Below are positions 9,794-19,134 of a stretch of 55,582 nucleotides of DNA, piece by piece. Under the pieces are notes generated by a model, which saw only the letters and a list, made by a program, of their open reading frames with translations, ran no database searches and was not told the origin of the DNA. Position 1 is the first letter of the stretch. Each line of letters starts with the position of its first letter. Source of the DNA: an uncultured Xylophilus sp. (GTDB taxonomy: Bacteria; Pseudomonadota; Gammaproteobacteria; Burkholderiales; Burkholderiaceae_C); contig CAJYQL010000060.1 of NCBI GenBank assembly GCA_913776965.1, positions 1 to 55,582 on the forward strand, in the 5' to 3' direction. A program made the translations under genes and the position numbers.

Positions 9794-10374
9794 GCGGTTG
9801 CAGGTGCGGGAATGGGAAAGGAGGAAGTGTCGGTGCCGAGCGCCAGGTTGCCGGTCAGCGATTGCAGCAACGCCAGTCCGAGTGGCCATTCTCCATGGCC
9901 CGACTCGACGTTGATGTGGCCGGCGTCGGGCAGGCGCATGAACTCGCTGCCCCAGGACCGCGCATAGGCGCCGGACAACCGGATCGGGCAGAACGGATCG
10001 TTGCTGCTGCCGACCACGATGCTGCGGTACGGCAGCCGCTTGTGCGGCACCGGCGCGAAGTCGCTCAGCACCGCCAGCCGTTCCGGGTTAGCCGGAGCGA
10101 CCATCAGGGCGCCGACGATACGTGCCTGCGCCGCGGGCCCCAAATGACTAGCCGCGATGCAGCCCAGGCTGTGCGCCACGATCACCGCCGGGCGGTCGGA
10201 GGCGAGCACCAGCCGCTCCAGGGCCGACACCCAGGCCGTACGGTTCGGCGTGACCCAGTCGTCCTGCTCCACCCGGTGTGCGTCCGGCAGGCGCGCGGCC
10301 CATAGGCTCTGCCAGTGGCCCGGCCCGGAGTCGCGCCAGCCCGGCACGATGATGATGCGGGGCGACGCGGCCAC
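9790..10374 (-). CDS. RBBP9/YdeN-type serine hydrolase
   Basis: A 194-residue alpha/beta hydrolase of the RBBP9/YdeN family. The triad is visible: nucleophile in VAHSLGC (~residue 69), Asp in GSSNDPFCP (~125), His in [15 protein letters not shown] (~152-162). No signal peptide, so cytosolic. Natural substrates of bacterial members are poorly known. It sits 7 bases after the peroxiredoxin gene and overlaps sbp, which ties it to sulfate uptake; the functional reason is not evident from sequence. Confidence 0.88.
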   Translation of the reverse strand: MAASPRIIIVPGWRDSGPGHWQSLWAARLPDAHRVEQDDWVTPNRTAWVSALERLVLASDRPAVIVAHSLGCIAASHLGPAAQARIVGALMVAPANPERLAVLSDFAPVPHKRLPYRSIVVGSSNDPFCPIRLSGAYARSWGSEFMRLPDAGHINVESGHGEWPLGLALLQSLTGNLALGTDTSSFPIPAPATA

Positions 10375-10381
10375 CGGCGGT

Positions 10382-11023
10382 TTACTTGTTGGGCTGCGGC
10401 GTGACCCGCAGGTAGGGCTTGACAGCCTTGAAGCCCTTCGGGAAACGCTGCGCCAGTTCGGCCGGGTCCTGGATGCTCGGCAGGATGACGACGTCGTCGC
10501 CGTCCTTCCAGTTCGCAGGCGTGGCGACCTTGTGGCTGTCGGTCAGCTGCAGCGAGTCGATCACCCGGACCAGCTCGTCGAAGTTGCGGCCGGTGCTGGC
10601 CGGATAGGTCAGCGTCGCGCGGATCTTCTTCTGCGGATCGATGAAGAACACGCTGCGCACCGTGGCGGTGGCCGACGCGTTGGGGTGGATGAGATCGTAC
10701 AGCTCCGACACCTTGCGGTCGGCATCGGCCAGGATCGGGAAGTCGACCGTGGTGTTCTGCGTTTCGTTGATGTCGCCGATCCACTGCTGGTGCTTGTCGA
10801 CCGGGTCGACGCTGATCGCAATCGGCTTGACGCCACGTTTGACGAACTCGCCGGACAGCGCGGCGGTACGACCGAGTTCGGTGGTGCAGACCGGCGTGAA
10901 ATCGGCAGGATGGGAGAACAGCACGACCCAGCTGTCACCGGCCCATTCGTGGAAATGGATCGGGCCTTGGGAAGATTCCTGCGTGAAATCGGGGGCGGTG
11001 TCGCCCAGGCGCAATGTCGGCAT
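10382..11023 (-). CDS. 1-Cys peroxiredoxin (Prx6 family)
   Basis: A 213-residue peroxiredoxin of the Prx6/AhpC-TSA type. The peroxidatic Cys is in FTPVCTTELGR (~residue 46) and the Prx6-specific C-terminal domain runs from ~165 (RVIDSLQLTDSHKVATPANW). No second conserved resolving Cys is visible, so it is likely a 1-Cys enzyme using an external thiol. It reduces hydroperoxides. It is the first gene of the cluster with the hydrolase, sulfate transporter and dsbB, with a Shine-Dalgarno AAGGAGAGA before the ATG. Confidence 0.93.
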   Translation of the reverse strand: MPTLRLGDTAPDFTQESSQGPIHFHEWAGDSWVVLFSHPADFTPVCTTELGRTAALSGEFVKRGVKPIAISVDPVDKHQQWIGDINETQNTTVDFPILADADRKVSELYDLIHPNASATATVRSVFFIDPQKKIRATLTYPASTGRNFDELVRVIDSLQLTDSHKVATPANWKDGDDVVILPSIQDPAELAQRFPKGFKAVKPYLRVTPQPNK

Positions 11024-11074
11024 GCGTTCTCTCCTTGGAAGTGATGCGCTATTGTGTGAACGCGCCCTTACAAG

Positions 11075-11122
11075 CGGAACGAATATATTTTTGTTTAGTT
11101 ATCTCGATAAGCGCATATCGAG
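11075..11122 (-). promoter_or_regulatory. Candidate promoter and operator of the peroxiredoxin-sulfate-dsbB operon
   Basis: On the minus strand TTATCG (11110-11105), 17 bases, then TATATT (11087-11082) form a plausible sigma-70 promoter in an AT-rich island about 60 bases before the peroxiredoxin start. A perfect CTCGATA-N6-TATCGAG palindrome (11103-11122) overlaps the -35, as expected for a LysR-type regulator such as CysB or OxyR. The identity of the regulator is inference. Confidence 0.5.
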
Positions 11123-11138
11123 TGTTTCGTCCCCAAAG

Positions 11139-11166
11139 AAAAAAGCTGCCGGAGCAGCTTTTTTTT
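11139..11166 (-). terminator. Rho-independent terminator after the DD-endopeptidase gene
   Basis: GCTGC-CGGA-GCAGC stem flanked by six A on one side and eight T on the other, so it can act in both directions. It lies 15 bases past the stop of the minus-strand peptidase gene and isolates it from the peroxiredoxin promoter. Confidence 0.9.
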
Positions 11167-11181
11167 GAGGAGCGGAGCGCA

Positions 11182-12288
11182 TCAGCCGTTGATGTGACGG
11201 GCGATCGCCGCCGAAGTCGAGGCCGATTCCACCCAGCGACGCACGCGCTCGGCATCCGCGACACGGCTCAGCTTGCCGGCGGAATCGAGGAACACCATGA
11301 TCAGCTTGCGGCCCGCAACGCGGGCCTGCATCACCAGGCACTGCCCGGCTTCCGAGATGTAGCCGGTCTTCTGCAGGCCAATCTCCCATGCGGGGCTGTG
11401 CACCAGCCGGTTGGTGTTGTTGTACTGCAGCGTGCGCTTGCCGACTTCCACCACATGGCTGGGCGAGGTCGTCAGTTCGCGCAGCGTCGCGTCGTTGTAC
11501 GCAGCGCTCACCAGCGTCGCCAGGTCCCGCGCGCTCGACTGGTTGCGGCTCGACAGGCCGGTCGGCTCCACGTAACGGGTGTCGGTCATCCCGAGCATGC
11601 GGGCCTTGGCGTTCATCAGCGTCACGAAGGTGGTCAGGCCACCCGGGTAGGTCCGGCCGAGGGCATGGGCCGCGCGGTTCTCGCTGGACATCAGCGCGAG
11701 GTGCAGCATTTCGGCGCGTGTCAGCGTCGCGCCGACGACCAGCCGGGAGCTGCTGCCCTTCTCGGTATCGACATCGTCCTGGGTGATGGTGATTTCCTCG
11801 TCCATCGGCAGCTTGGCTTCGCTGACGATGACGCCGGTCATCAGCTTGGTGATCGAGGCGATCGGCAGAACCGCGTTGTCGTTCTTGCTGAGCAGGACTT
11901 CCTGGGTGTCCTGGTCGATCACCAGCGCCACACTGGAACGCAGGTCGAGCGGGTCGGTCACGGCATGCAAGCCGGCCAGCTGGCCGAACGACGGCCGCGC
12001 CGGGATGATTGCGGCCTTGACCGGCGCCGCACGCGCCACCACCGTCCGAACGCCCGGCACCAGCGTACGGGACACGCGCTGCGGCGCCACGCCGGCCACC
12101 TTGCGCACCGGAGCCGCCTTGGCAGCCTGCTTGCGTTCAGCGACCACGGCCACCGGCGCCTTTTTTGCTGCCACCGCCTTTTTGCGCTCGTTGGCATGGG
12201 CCTGCGGCGACGCGAGCGATACCGCCATGACGGCGATGCCCAGCAGAGGACCAAGACGACGCAAGACCGAAGGGTTACGACTCGACAT
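11182..12288 (-). CDS. pbpG: D-alanyl-D-alanine endopeptidase (PBP7/PbpG-like, peptidase S11)
   Basis: A 368-residue low-molecular-mass penicillin-binding protein that cleaves peptidoglycan cross-links. A signal peptide (GPLLGIAVMAVSLASPQAHA) is followed by ~60 residues rich in Lys, Ala and Val that probably form a flexible tether. The S11 domain has SITK (SxxK nucleophile), SSEN (SxN) and QKTGYIS (KTG). The start at 12288 is chosen for the GGAGA Shine-Dalgarno seven bases upstream. No C-terminal membrane helix is visible. It is monocistronic: a terminator follows at once and leuA is upstream. A TATAAT (minus strand, 12399-12394) may be its -10, giving a leader of ~100 bases. Confidence 0.9.
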   Translation of the reverse strand: MSSRNPSVLRRLGPLLGIAVMAVSLASPQAHANERKKAVAAKKAPVAVVAERKQAAKAAPVRKVAGVAPQRVSRTLVPGVRTVVARAAPVKAAIIPARPSFGQLAGLHAVTDPLDLRSSVALVIDQDTQEVLLSKNDNAVLPIASITKLMTGVIVSEAKLPMDEEITITQDDVDTEKGSSSRLVVGATLTRAEMLHLALMSSENRAAHALGRTYPGGLTTFVTLMNAKARMLGMTDTRYVEPTGLSSRNQSSARDLATLVSAAYNDATLRELTTSPSHVVEVGKRTLQYNNTNRLVHSPAWEIGLQKTGYISEAGQCLVMQARVAGRKLIMVFLDSAGKLSRVADAERVRRWVESASTSAAIARHING

Positions 12289-12393
12289 CAAAGAATCTCC
12301 GGGGAGGCGAATGCAGAAAAAGGCACGCAAGAGCGCCCAAAAAAAATCGCACAAGATCAACGACTTGCACGATTTTCTTCAATAATTGCCGAA

Positions 12394-12399
12394 ATTATA
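12394..12399 (-). promoter_or_regulatory. -10 box for the DD-endopeptidase gene
   Basis: A perfect TATAAT on the minus strand in an unusually AT-rich stretch (12289-12480) between leuA and the peptidase gene. The -35 is not recognisable. The rest of this stretch shows no ORF or strong hairpin. Confidence 0.45.
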
Positions 12400-12500
12400 A
12401 GCAGTTGTTTCCGCAGCGCCACGCGGAACCGTGACTTTACTTTGTAATTTTCATTTGGCAGCGGCGGTAGTGCACTGTCGTGGTAGGCCTTTTCCGACGT

Positions 12501-14201
12501 TCAGACCGTGGCGCTTTCCGCCTGCGACGCTCCCGCGGTCGTCGCCGTCGAGCGCAGCAGCCCCGACAGGATCGCCTTCAGCGATGCCGACACGATGTTC
12601 GCGTCGATCGCCGCACCGAACACGCTGGGCATGCCATCGACCTGCACTTCCACATAGGCGACCGACCGTGCATCCGCGCCGGAGCCGATGGAGTGCTGGT
12701 GGTAGTCCAGCACCCGGACGGCACGCCCGGTCACCGTCTTCAGCCCTGCCACGAAGGCATCGATCGGGCCGCTGCCTTCGCCGTGCAGGCTGCGCGAGGC
12801 ACCGTCCCAGTCGATCTCGGCATCGAGGCGCACCAGCGTGCTGTCGGAGGCGCTGTCTTCGCTCACCCGGTGCAGGGGCGCCGGCACCGCGTTCAGCCGA
12901 TACTCGGCTTCGAACAGCGACCAGATGTCCTGCGCGGTCAGTTCCTTGCCGCCGGCGTCCATGGCCCGCTGCACGACCTGGCTGAACTCGATCTGCAGGC
13001 GGCGCGGCAGTTCGAGCCCGTATTCGCTCTCGAGCAGGTACGAAATGCCGCCCTTGCCCGACTGGCTGTTGACGCGGATCACTGCTTCGTAGCTGCGGCC
13101 CAGGTCCTTCGGATCTACCGGCAGGTAGGGCATGTCCCAGATGTCGCCGTCCTTGCGCGCGGAAAACGCCTTCTTGATCGCGTCCTGGTGCGAACCGGAG
13201 AACGAGGTGTAGACCAGCTCACCCACGTACGGATGGCGCGGATGGACCGGCAGCTGGTTGCAGTGTTCCACCGTGCGGCGGATCTCGTCGATGCGCGAAA
13301 AGTCGAGCCCCGGCGACACGCCCTGCGTGTACAGATTGAGTGCGACGTTGACGATGTCCATGTTGCCGGTGCGCTCGCCGTTGCCGAACAGGCAGCCTTC
13401 CAGCCGGTCGGCGCCCGCCATGATCGCGAATTCGCCCGCCGCCGTACCGGTGCCGCGGTCGTTGTGCGGGTGGATCGACAGCACGATCGCGTCGCGCCGC
13501 GCGATATGACGGTGCGTCCACTCCACCATGTCGGCGAAGATGTTCGGCGTCGAATGCTCGACCGTCGTCGGCAGGTTGATGATGCACTTGTGGTCGGGCG
13601 TCGGCTGCCACACCTCGGTCACCGCATCGATCACCCGGCGCGAAAACTCGAGTTCGGTGCCCGAATACATCTCCGGCGAATACTGGAAGGTCCAGTGGGT
13701 CGCGGGCTGCTCGGCGGCCAGTTCCTTGAACAGCCGCGCATTGGTCTGTGCCAGCGCGACGATCTCGTCCTCGTCCATGCCGAGCACCACGCGGCGCATC
13801 ACCGGGGCCGTCGCGTTGTAGAGATGGACGATCACGCGCGGAGCGCCTTGCAGTGCCTCGAAGGTGCGGCGGATCAGCGGCTCGCGCGCTTGGGTCAGCA
13901 CCTGGATCGTCACGTCGTCGGGAATGCGGTTTTCCTCGATCAGCATGCGCACGAAGTCGAACTCCACCTGCGACGCCGACGGGAAACCGACCTCGATCTC
14001 CTTGAAGCCGATCTCCACCAGCATCTCGAACATCTTCATCTTGCGGGCGATGTCCATCGGCTCGATCAGTGCCTGGTTGCCGTCGCGCAGGTCCACGCTG
14101 CACCAGATCGGCGCTTCGGTCAGCACGGCGTCGGGCCAGGTCCGGTCCTTCAGGCCCACCGGAGGGAAGGCGCGGTACTTGGTGGAGGGCTGCTGCAACA
14201 T
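12501..14201 (-). CDS. leuA: 2-isopropylmalate synthase (long LeuA form)
   Basis: A 566-residue enzyme that condenses acetyl-CoA with 2-ketoisovalerate, the first committed step of leucine synthesis. The N-terminal HMGL-like barrel has the metal-binding [13 protein letters not shown] (~residues 39-51) and [12 protein letters not shown] His pair. The C-terminal ~130 residues form the LeuA allosteric dimer domain for leucine feedback ([20 protein letters not shown]). Length and sequence match the fungal/actinobacterial-like long form common in Burkholderiales. The start at 14201 ([12 protein letters not shown]) matches the conserved N-terminus; an in-frame ATG at 14240 would place the attenuator terminator next to the start and is not favoured. 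Confidence 0.95.
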   Translation of the reverse strand: MLQQPSTKYRAFPPVGLKDRTWPDAVLTEAPIWCSVDLRDGNQALIEPMDIARKMKMFEMLVEIGFKEIEVGFPSASQVEFDFVRMLIEENRIPDDVTIQVLTQAREPLIRRTFEALQGAPRVIVHLYNATAPVMRRVVLGMDEDEIVALAQTNARLFKELAAEQPATHWTFQYSPEMYSGTELEFSRRVIDAVTEVWQPTPDHKCIINLPTTVEHSTPNIFADMVEWTHRHIARRDAIVLSIHPHNDRGTGTAAGEFAIMAGADRLEGCLFGNGERTGNMDIVNVALNLYTQGVSPGLDFSRIDEIRRTVEHCNQLPVHPRHPYVGELVYTSFSGSHQDAIKKAFSARKDGDIWDMPYLPVDPKDLGRSYEAVIRVNSQSGKGGISYLLESEYGLELPRRLQIEFSQVVQRAMDAGGKELTAQDIWSLFEAEYRLNAVPAPLHRVSEDSASDSTLVRLDAEIDWDGASRSLHGEGSGPIDAFVAGLKTVTGRAVRVLDYHQHSIGSGADARSVAYVEVQVDGMPSVFGAAIDANIVSASLKAILSGLLRSTATTAGASQAESATV

Positions 14202-14253
14202 GGGAATCTCGCTTTCCAGGAAGGGAATCAAAACCAGCAACCCCCAAGCAAAA

Positions 14254-14280
14254 CGGCCCGCTGCTGGTGCAAACGGGCCG
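14254..14280 (-). terminator. leuA attenuator terminator
   Basis: On the minus strand CGGCCCG (14280-14274), a 13-base loop, CGGGCCG (14260-14254), then TTTTGCTT. It lies 23 bases after the leader-peptide stop and ~50 bases before leuA, the position of a transcription attenuator. Confidence 0.85.
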
Positions 14281-14303
14281 TCGAGTGGGGGTGTACGCGT
14301 GCG

Positions 14304-14357
14304 CTACCGACTCTGCCCGTCGAGCAGTTGTAGTAGCGCCAGCGAAATCGTGTTCAT
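14304..14357 (-). CDS. leu leader peptide (leuL-like)
   Basis: A 17-residue ORF, MNTISLALLQLLDGQSR, followed by a terminator hairpin and then leuA. Five of the seven residues at positions 6-12 are Leu (codons CTG, CTA, CTA, CTG, CTC). Two adjacent CTA codons are striking in such GC-rich DNA; slowly translated CTA also features in the enterobacterial leu leader. Ribosome stalling on these codons at low leucyl-tRNA should favour an antiterminator and leuA transcription. The leader sits between the pssA stop and leuA, with TAGAGT as a possible -10 just upstream. Confidence 0.88.
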   Translation of the reverse strand: MNTISLALLQLLDGQSR

Positions 14358-14404
14358 AGCGGCGCACTCTAGCACAGCGCATCGTCGATGTGCCATGCGG
14401 GTTT

Positions 14405-15235
14405 TCATCGGTGCCAGCCGCGCTCGTCCGGCTCGTCGGTGGAGGTGCTGATCACGCTGGTCTGCACACCCTTGGCCTTGCGCACTGCATAGACCACGTA
14501 GCCGCTCAACCCGTAGGCCACGAAGATGCCGAACAGCACCGTCGGAGGATCGATGTTGATCACCGCGATGGCCAGGGCGATCAGCACGATGGCGGCGAAG
14601 GGCACGCTCTTCTTCATGCGGATGTCCTTGAAACTGTAGAACGGCACGTTGGTCACCATCGTGAGGCCGGCATACAGCGTGAAGCCGAAGGTGATCCACA
14701 CCACTTGCGGCCAGCTGAACCACAGGCTGTCTCCGTTGCGCACGCCGGTTTCGGTCATCAGCCAGATGAAGCCGGTGACCAGCGCGGCCGCGGCCGGCGA
14801 CGGCAGGCCCTGGAAGTAGCGCTTGTCCACCACCGCGGTATTGACGTTGAAGCGCGCCAGCCGCAGCGCCGCACAGGCGCAGTATACGAATGCCGCAATC
14901 CAGCCCCAGCGCCCTAGCCCGCGCAGCGCCCACTCGTAGGCGATCAGGGCCGGCGCGGCGCCGAAGGAGACCATATCGGAGAGCGAGTCCATCTGCTCGC
15001 CGAACGCGCTTTGCGTATTGGTCATGCGGGCGACCCGGCCGTCCAGGCTGTCGAGCACCATCGCGCAGAACACGCCGGCCGCCGCCAGGTCGAAGCGGCC
15101 GTTCATCGCCATGACGATCGCATAGAAGCCGCCGAACAGCGCGGCCAGCGTGAACAGGTTCGGCAAGATGTAGATGCCCTTGCGGCGCTTGCGCACGACC
15201 AAGCCGCTGTCCGGCTGCGGCGACGATTTCTGCAT
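14405..15235 (-). CDS. pssA: CDP-diacylglycerol-serine O-phosphatidyltransferase
   Basis: A 276-residue integral membrane enzyme making phosphatidylserine, the precursor of phosphatidylethanolamine. The CDP-alcohol phosphotransferase motif is complete (DSLDGRVAR, then GEQMDSLSD at residues ~60-85) and about six to seven hydrophobic segments follow. Its position between ilvC and leuA is shared by many Burkholderiales. A terminator after ilvC suggests it has its own promoter in 15236-15340. Confidence 0.94.
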   Translation of the reverse strand: MQKSSPQPDSGLVVRKRRKGIYILPNLFTLAALFGGFYAIVMAMNGRFDLAAAGVFCAMVLDSLDGRVARMTNTQSAFGEQMDSLSDMVSFGAAPALIAYEWALRGLGRWGWIAAFVYCACAALRLARFNVNTAVVDKRYFQGLPSPAAAALVTGFIWLMTETGVRNGDSLWFSWPQVVWITFGFTLYAGLTMVTNVPFYSFKDIRMKKSVPFAAIVLIALAIAVINIDPPTVLFGIFVAYGLSGYVVYAVRKAKGVQTSVISTSTDEPDERGWHR

Positions 15236-15242
15236 GAAATAC

Positions 15243-15290
15243 CCTTTTTGCGCAGGCCCCGCGGGCGCAGCGTGCTATCGAATTCGGAGC
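15243..15290 (-). repeat. Dispersed two-hairpin repeat, copy B (upstream of pssA)
   Basis: Minus-strand GCTCCGAATTCGATAGC unit, 3-base spacer, then CTGCGCCCGCGGGGCCTGCGCA hairpin and an A-run (five T on the plus strand). It lies directly before the pssA start, so it would fall in the 5' leader of the pssA mRNA. Confidence 0.7.
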
Positions 15291-15349
15291 GCCAGGCATC
15301 TGCACGCCCGGTTGCGGGCAGTGTAACCAGCGCCGTCGACGCGCCATGC

Positions 15350-15377
15350 AAAAAGGCCACCGGAGTGGCCTTCTTGC
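15350..15377 (-). terminator. Rho-independent terminator after ilvC
   Basis: On the minus strand GGCCAC-TCCG-GTGGCC followed by five T, starting 22 bases after the ilvC stop. It closes the ilvB-ilvH-ilvC unit and separates it from pssA-leuA. Confidence 0.88.
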
Positions 15378-15393
15378 AGGGGCACGGAACGCC

Positions 15394-16463
<1,070 letters not shown>

Positions 16464-16543
16464 ACGCAGGGTATGGGTCGCCACACAAGGAATCCGCCCA
16501 GGCCGAGCCCGTCGAGGCCGAGGCGGAGGAAAGAAAGAAGGGG

Positions 16544-17035
16544 TCAGACGCGCAGGACGCGCTCGCCGCGGCCGATGCCGCTGGCGCCGGTGCGCACCGT
16601 CTCGAGGATCGCGCTGCGCTCGATGGCGTGCAGGAAAGCGTCGTTCTTCGCCTGGTCGCCAGTCAGCTCGATCGTGTAGCTCTTGTCGGTGACGTCGATG
16701 ATGCGGCCGCGGAAGATGTCGGCCATGCGCTTCATCTCCTCGCGCTCCTTGCCGACGGCGCGGACCTTCACCATCATGAGCTCGCGCTCGGTGTAGGCGC
16801 CTTCGGTCAGGTCGACGACCTTGACGACTTCGATCAGGCGGTTCAGGTGCTTGGTGATCTGCTCGATCACCTCGTCTGAACCGGCGGTCTGGATCGTCAT
16901 GCGCGACAGGCTGGCATCCTCGGTGGGGGCGACCGTCAGCGATTCGATGTTGTAACCGCGGGCCGAGAACAGGCCCACGACGCGGGAAAGAGCACCGGGC
17001 TCGTTTTCCAGCAGGACAGCGATGATGTGTTTCAT
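16544..17035 (-). CDS. ilvH: Acetolactate synthase, small regulatory subunit
   Basis: A 163-residue regulatory subunit conferring valine feedback inhibition on the IlvB partner. The N-terminal ACT domain has the family pattern HIIAVLLENEPGALSRV (residues 3-19) and FSARGYNIESL; the C-terminal domain starts near residue 85. The start at 17035 gives the exact family N-terminus (MKHII); the open frame upstream has no conservation. It follows ilvB after 106 bases. Confidence 0.96.
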   Translation of the reverse strand: MKHIIAVLLENEPGALSRVVGLFSARGYNIESLTVAPTEDASLSRMTIQTAGSDEVIEQITKHLNRLIEVVKVVDLTEGAYTERELMMVKVRAVGKEREEMKRMADIFRGRIIDVTDKSYTIELTGDQAKNDAFLHAIERSAILETVRTGASGIGRGERVLRV

Positions 17036-17066
17036 GGCGGCGGGATTCCTCTTCTCGCCGCCCTCC

Positions 17067-17088
17067 TCCACGCACGGTAATGCGTGGA
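17067..17088. other. Hairpin between ilvB and ilvH
   Basis: Perfect 8-base inverted repeat TCCACGCA-N6-TGCGTGGA in the 106-base gap inside the ilv operon, 32 bases before the ilvH start. There is no T-run, so it is more likely a processing or stability element than a terminator. Confidence 0.5.
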
Positions 17089-17141
17089 CTCGGCGGTCGA
17101 TAGATTCGTCCGGAAAGGAGAAGGAAAGGATGCGCCGGAGA

Positions 17142-18932
17142 TCAGAGATCTTCGGAGCCGAGCAGCATTTCGGTGATGCCCTTGCCGGCCTGCACCATCG
17201 GGAACACGTTCTCGGTCGGGTCGGTGCGGAAGTCCATGAACACCGTCCGGTCCTTGAGCTTGCGGGCCTCGCGCAGCGCAGGCTCCACGTCGCGCGGATG
17301 CTCGATCAGCATGCCGACGTGGCCGTAGGCCTCGGCCAGCTTCACGAAGTCGGGCAGCGCGTCCATGTAGCTGTGGCTGTAGCGGCCCGAATACTCGATC
17401 TGCTGCCACTGACGCACCATGCCCAGGTAGCGGTTGTTCAGCGAGCAGATCTTGATCGGCGTGTTGTACTGCAGACAGGTGGACAGTTCCTGGATGTTCA
17501 TCTGCACCGAGCCTTCGCCGGTGATGCAGAACACCTCGGACTCCGGCCGCGCGAGCTTGATGCCCATCGCGTACGGAATGCCCACGCCCATCGTGCCCAG
17601 GCCGCCCGAGTTGATCCAGCGGCGCGGCTGCTCGAATTTGTAGTACTGCGCCGCCCACATCTGGTGCTGGCCCACATCGGAGGTGATGTAGGTGTCGACG
17701 TCGCGCGTCATGGCGCAGAGCGTCTCTACCACGTACTGCGGCTTGATGACGTCCTGGTTACCGCGGTCGTACTTCATGCAGTCGCGGGCACGCCAGTCGC
17801 CGATGGTGTTCCACCAGGCGCCGAGCGCGTCGGCATCCGGACGCTGCGCGGACTCGCGGAGCATCGCGATCAGTTCGCCCAGCACGTCCTTCACGTCACC
17901 GACGATCGGCACGTCGACCTTGACCCGCTTGGAGATCGAGGACGGGTCGATGTCGATATGGATGATCTTGCGTTCGTTCTGCGCGAAGTGCTTGACGTTG
18001 CCGATCACCCGGTCGTCGAACCGTGCGCCGACGGCCAGCAGCACGTCGCAGTGCTGCATCGCATTGTTGGCTTCCCAGGTGCCGTGCATGCCGAGCATGC
18101 CGAGGAACTTCGGGTCGGACGCCGGGGTAGCACCCAGGCCCATCAGGGTGTTGGTCACCGGATAGCCGAGCATGTCGACCAGGGTGCGCAGCTCTTCGGT
18201 GGCGTTGCCGAGCAGCACGCCGCCGCCGGTGTAGATGTACGGCCGCTTGGCGGTCAGCAGCAGCTGCAGCGCCTTGCGGATCTGGCCGCCGTGGCCCTTC
18301 TTCACCGGGTTGTAGGAACGCATCTCCACGGTCTGCGGATAGCCGTTCCAGGTGACCTTCTTGAAGGACACGTCCTTCGGGATGTCCACCACCACCGGAC
18401 CGGGCCGGCCGGTGCGGGCGATGTGGAAGGCCTTCTTGATCGTGACGGCGATGTCGCGCGGGTCCTTCACCAGGAAGTTGTGCTTGACGATCGGGCGGGT
18501 GATGCCGACGGTATCGCATTCCTGGAAGGCATCCTGGCCGATCGCAGCGGTCGGGACCTGGCCGCTGATGATCACCATCGGGATCGAATCCATATACGCG
18601 GTCGCGATGCCGGTGACCGCGTTGGTCAGGCCCGGTCCGGAGGTGACCAGGGCCACACCGACCTCGCCGGTGGCGCGGGCGAATCCGTCGGCCGCGTGGA
18701 CTGCCGCTTGTTCGTGGCGCACCAGCACGTGCTGGATCGTGTCCTGCTTGTAGAAAGCGTCGTAGATGTAGAGCACCGCGCCGCCGGGATAGCCCCAGAT
18801 GTACTGGACGCCTTCGGCCTGCAGCGACTTCACGAGCGCTTCGGCGCCCATGACTTCCTGCGGTTCGTTCGGGGATGCGGATTGCGCGCCTGCGGCGGCT
18901 GCCGAGCTGAGTTCGGCCTTCGAGATTTCCAT
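17142..18932 (-). CDS. ilvB: Acetolactate synthase, large catalytic subunit
   Basis: A 596-residue ThDP- and FAD-dependent enzyme making acetolactate or acetohydroxybutyrate. It has the catalytic Glu in VLVRHEQAAVHAADG (~residue 67), a central FAD/DUF domain, and the ThDP-Mg motif ITGEGSVQMNIQELS...CSLNN (~460-490). The start at 18932 follows AAAGG at good spacing; a TTG six bases upstream is an alternative. It is the first gene of the ilvBHC unit. A TGA of a 30-codon upstream ORF ends 2 bases before this ATG but lacks Ile/Val runs. Confidence 0.97.
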   Translation of the reverse strand: MEISKAELSSAAAAGAQSASPNEPQEVMGAEALVKSLQAEGVQYIWGYPGGAVLYIYDAFYKQDTIQHVLVRHEQAAVHAADGFARATGEVGVALVTSGPGLTNAVTGIATAYMDSIPMVIISGQVPTAAIGQDAFQECDTVGITRPIVKHNFLVKDPRDIAVTIKKAFHIARTGRPGPVVVDIPKDVSFKKVTWNGYPQTVEMRSYNPVKKGHGGQIRKALQLLLTAKRPYIYTGGGVLLGNATEELRTLVDMLGYPVTNTLMGLGATPASDPKFLGMLGMHGTWEANNAMQHCDVLLAVGARFDDRVIGNVKHFAQNERKIIHIDIDPSSISKRVKVDVPIVGDVKDVLGELIAMLRESAQRPDADALGAWWNTIGDWRARDCMKYDRGNQDVIKPQYVVETLCAMTRDVDTYITSDVGQHQMWAAQYYKFEQPRRWINSGGLGTMGVGIPYAMGIKLARPESEVFCITGEGSVQMNIQELSTCLQYNTPIKICSLNNRYLGMVRQWQQIEYSGRYSHSYMDALPDFVKLAEAYGHVGMLIEHPRDVEPALREARKLKDRTVFMDFRTDPTENVFPMVQAGKGITEMLLGSEDL

Positions 18933-19134
18933 GATCAACCTTTCGGGTATTTCTCTGACGAAAAACCTTGGGTGCTTCTTCGCTCGGCCCTTGTGAGGCG
19001 GCGTCGAAACTTAAGGTTCGCGGACATGGGCGAGATGCTTGCTGCGCCGGACCGGAACCCGTTTGCTTTTTGAATTGCAACGCGGATTATCGCATTCCGC
19101 CGGGCGGGTGCATACCCGGAGCCCCGGAAATGGC

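Noticed and set aside
18935-19027. A 30-codon ORF ending just before ilvB as an ilv leader peptide
   Set aside because: It has no Ile or Val and only two Leu, and no terminator hairpin lies between it and ilvB.
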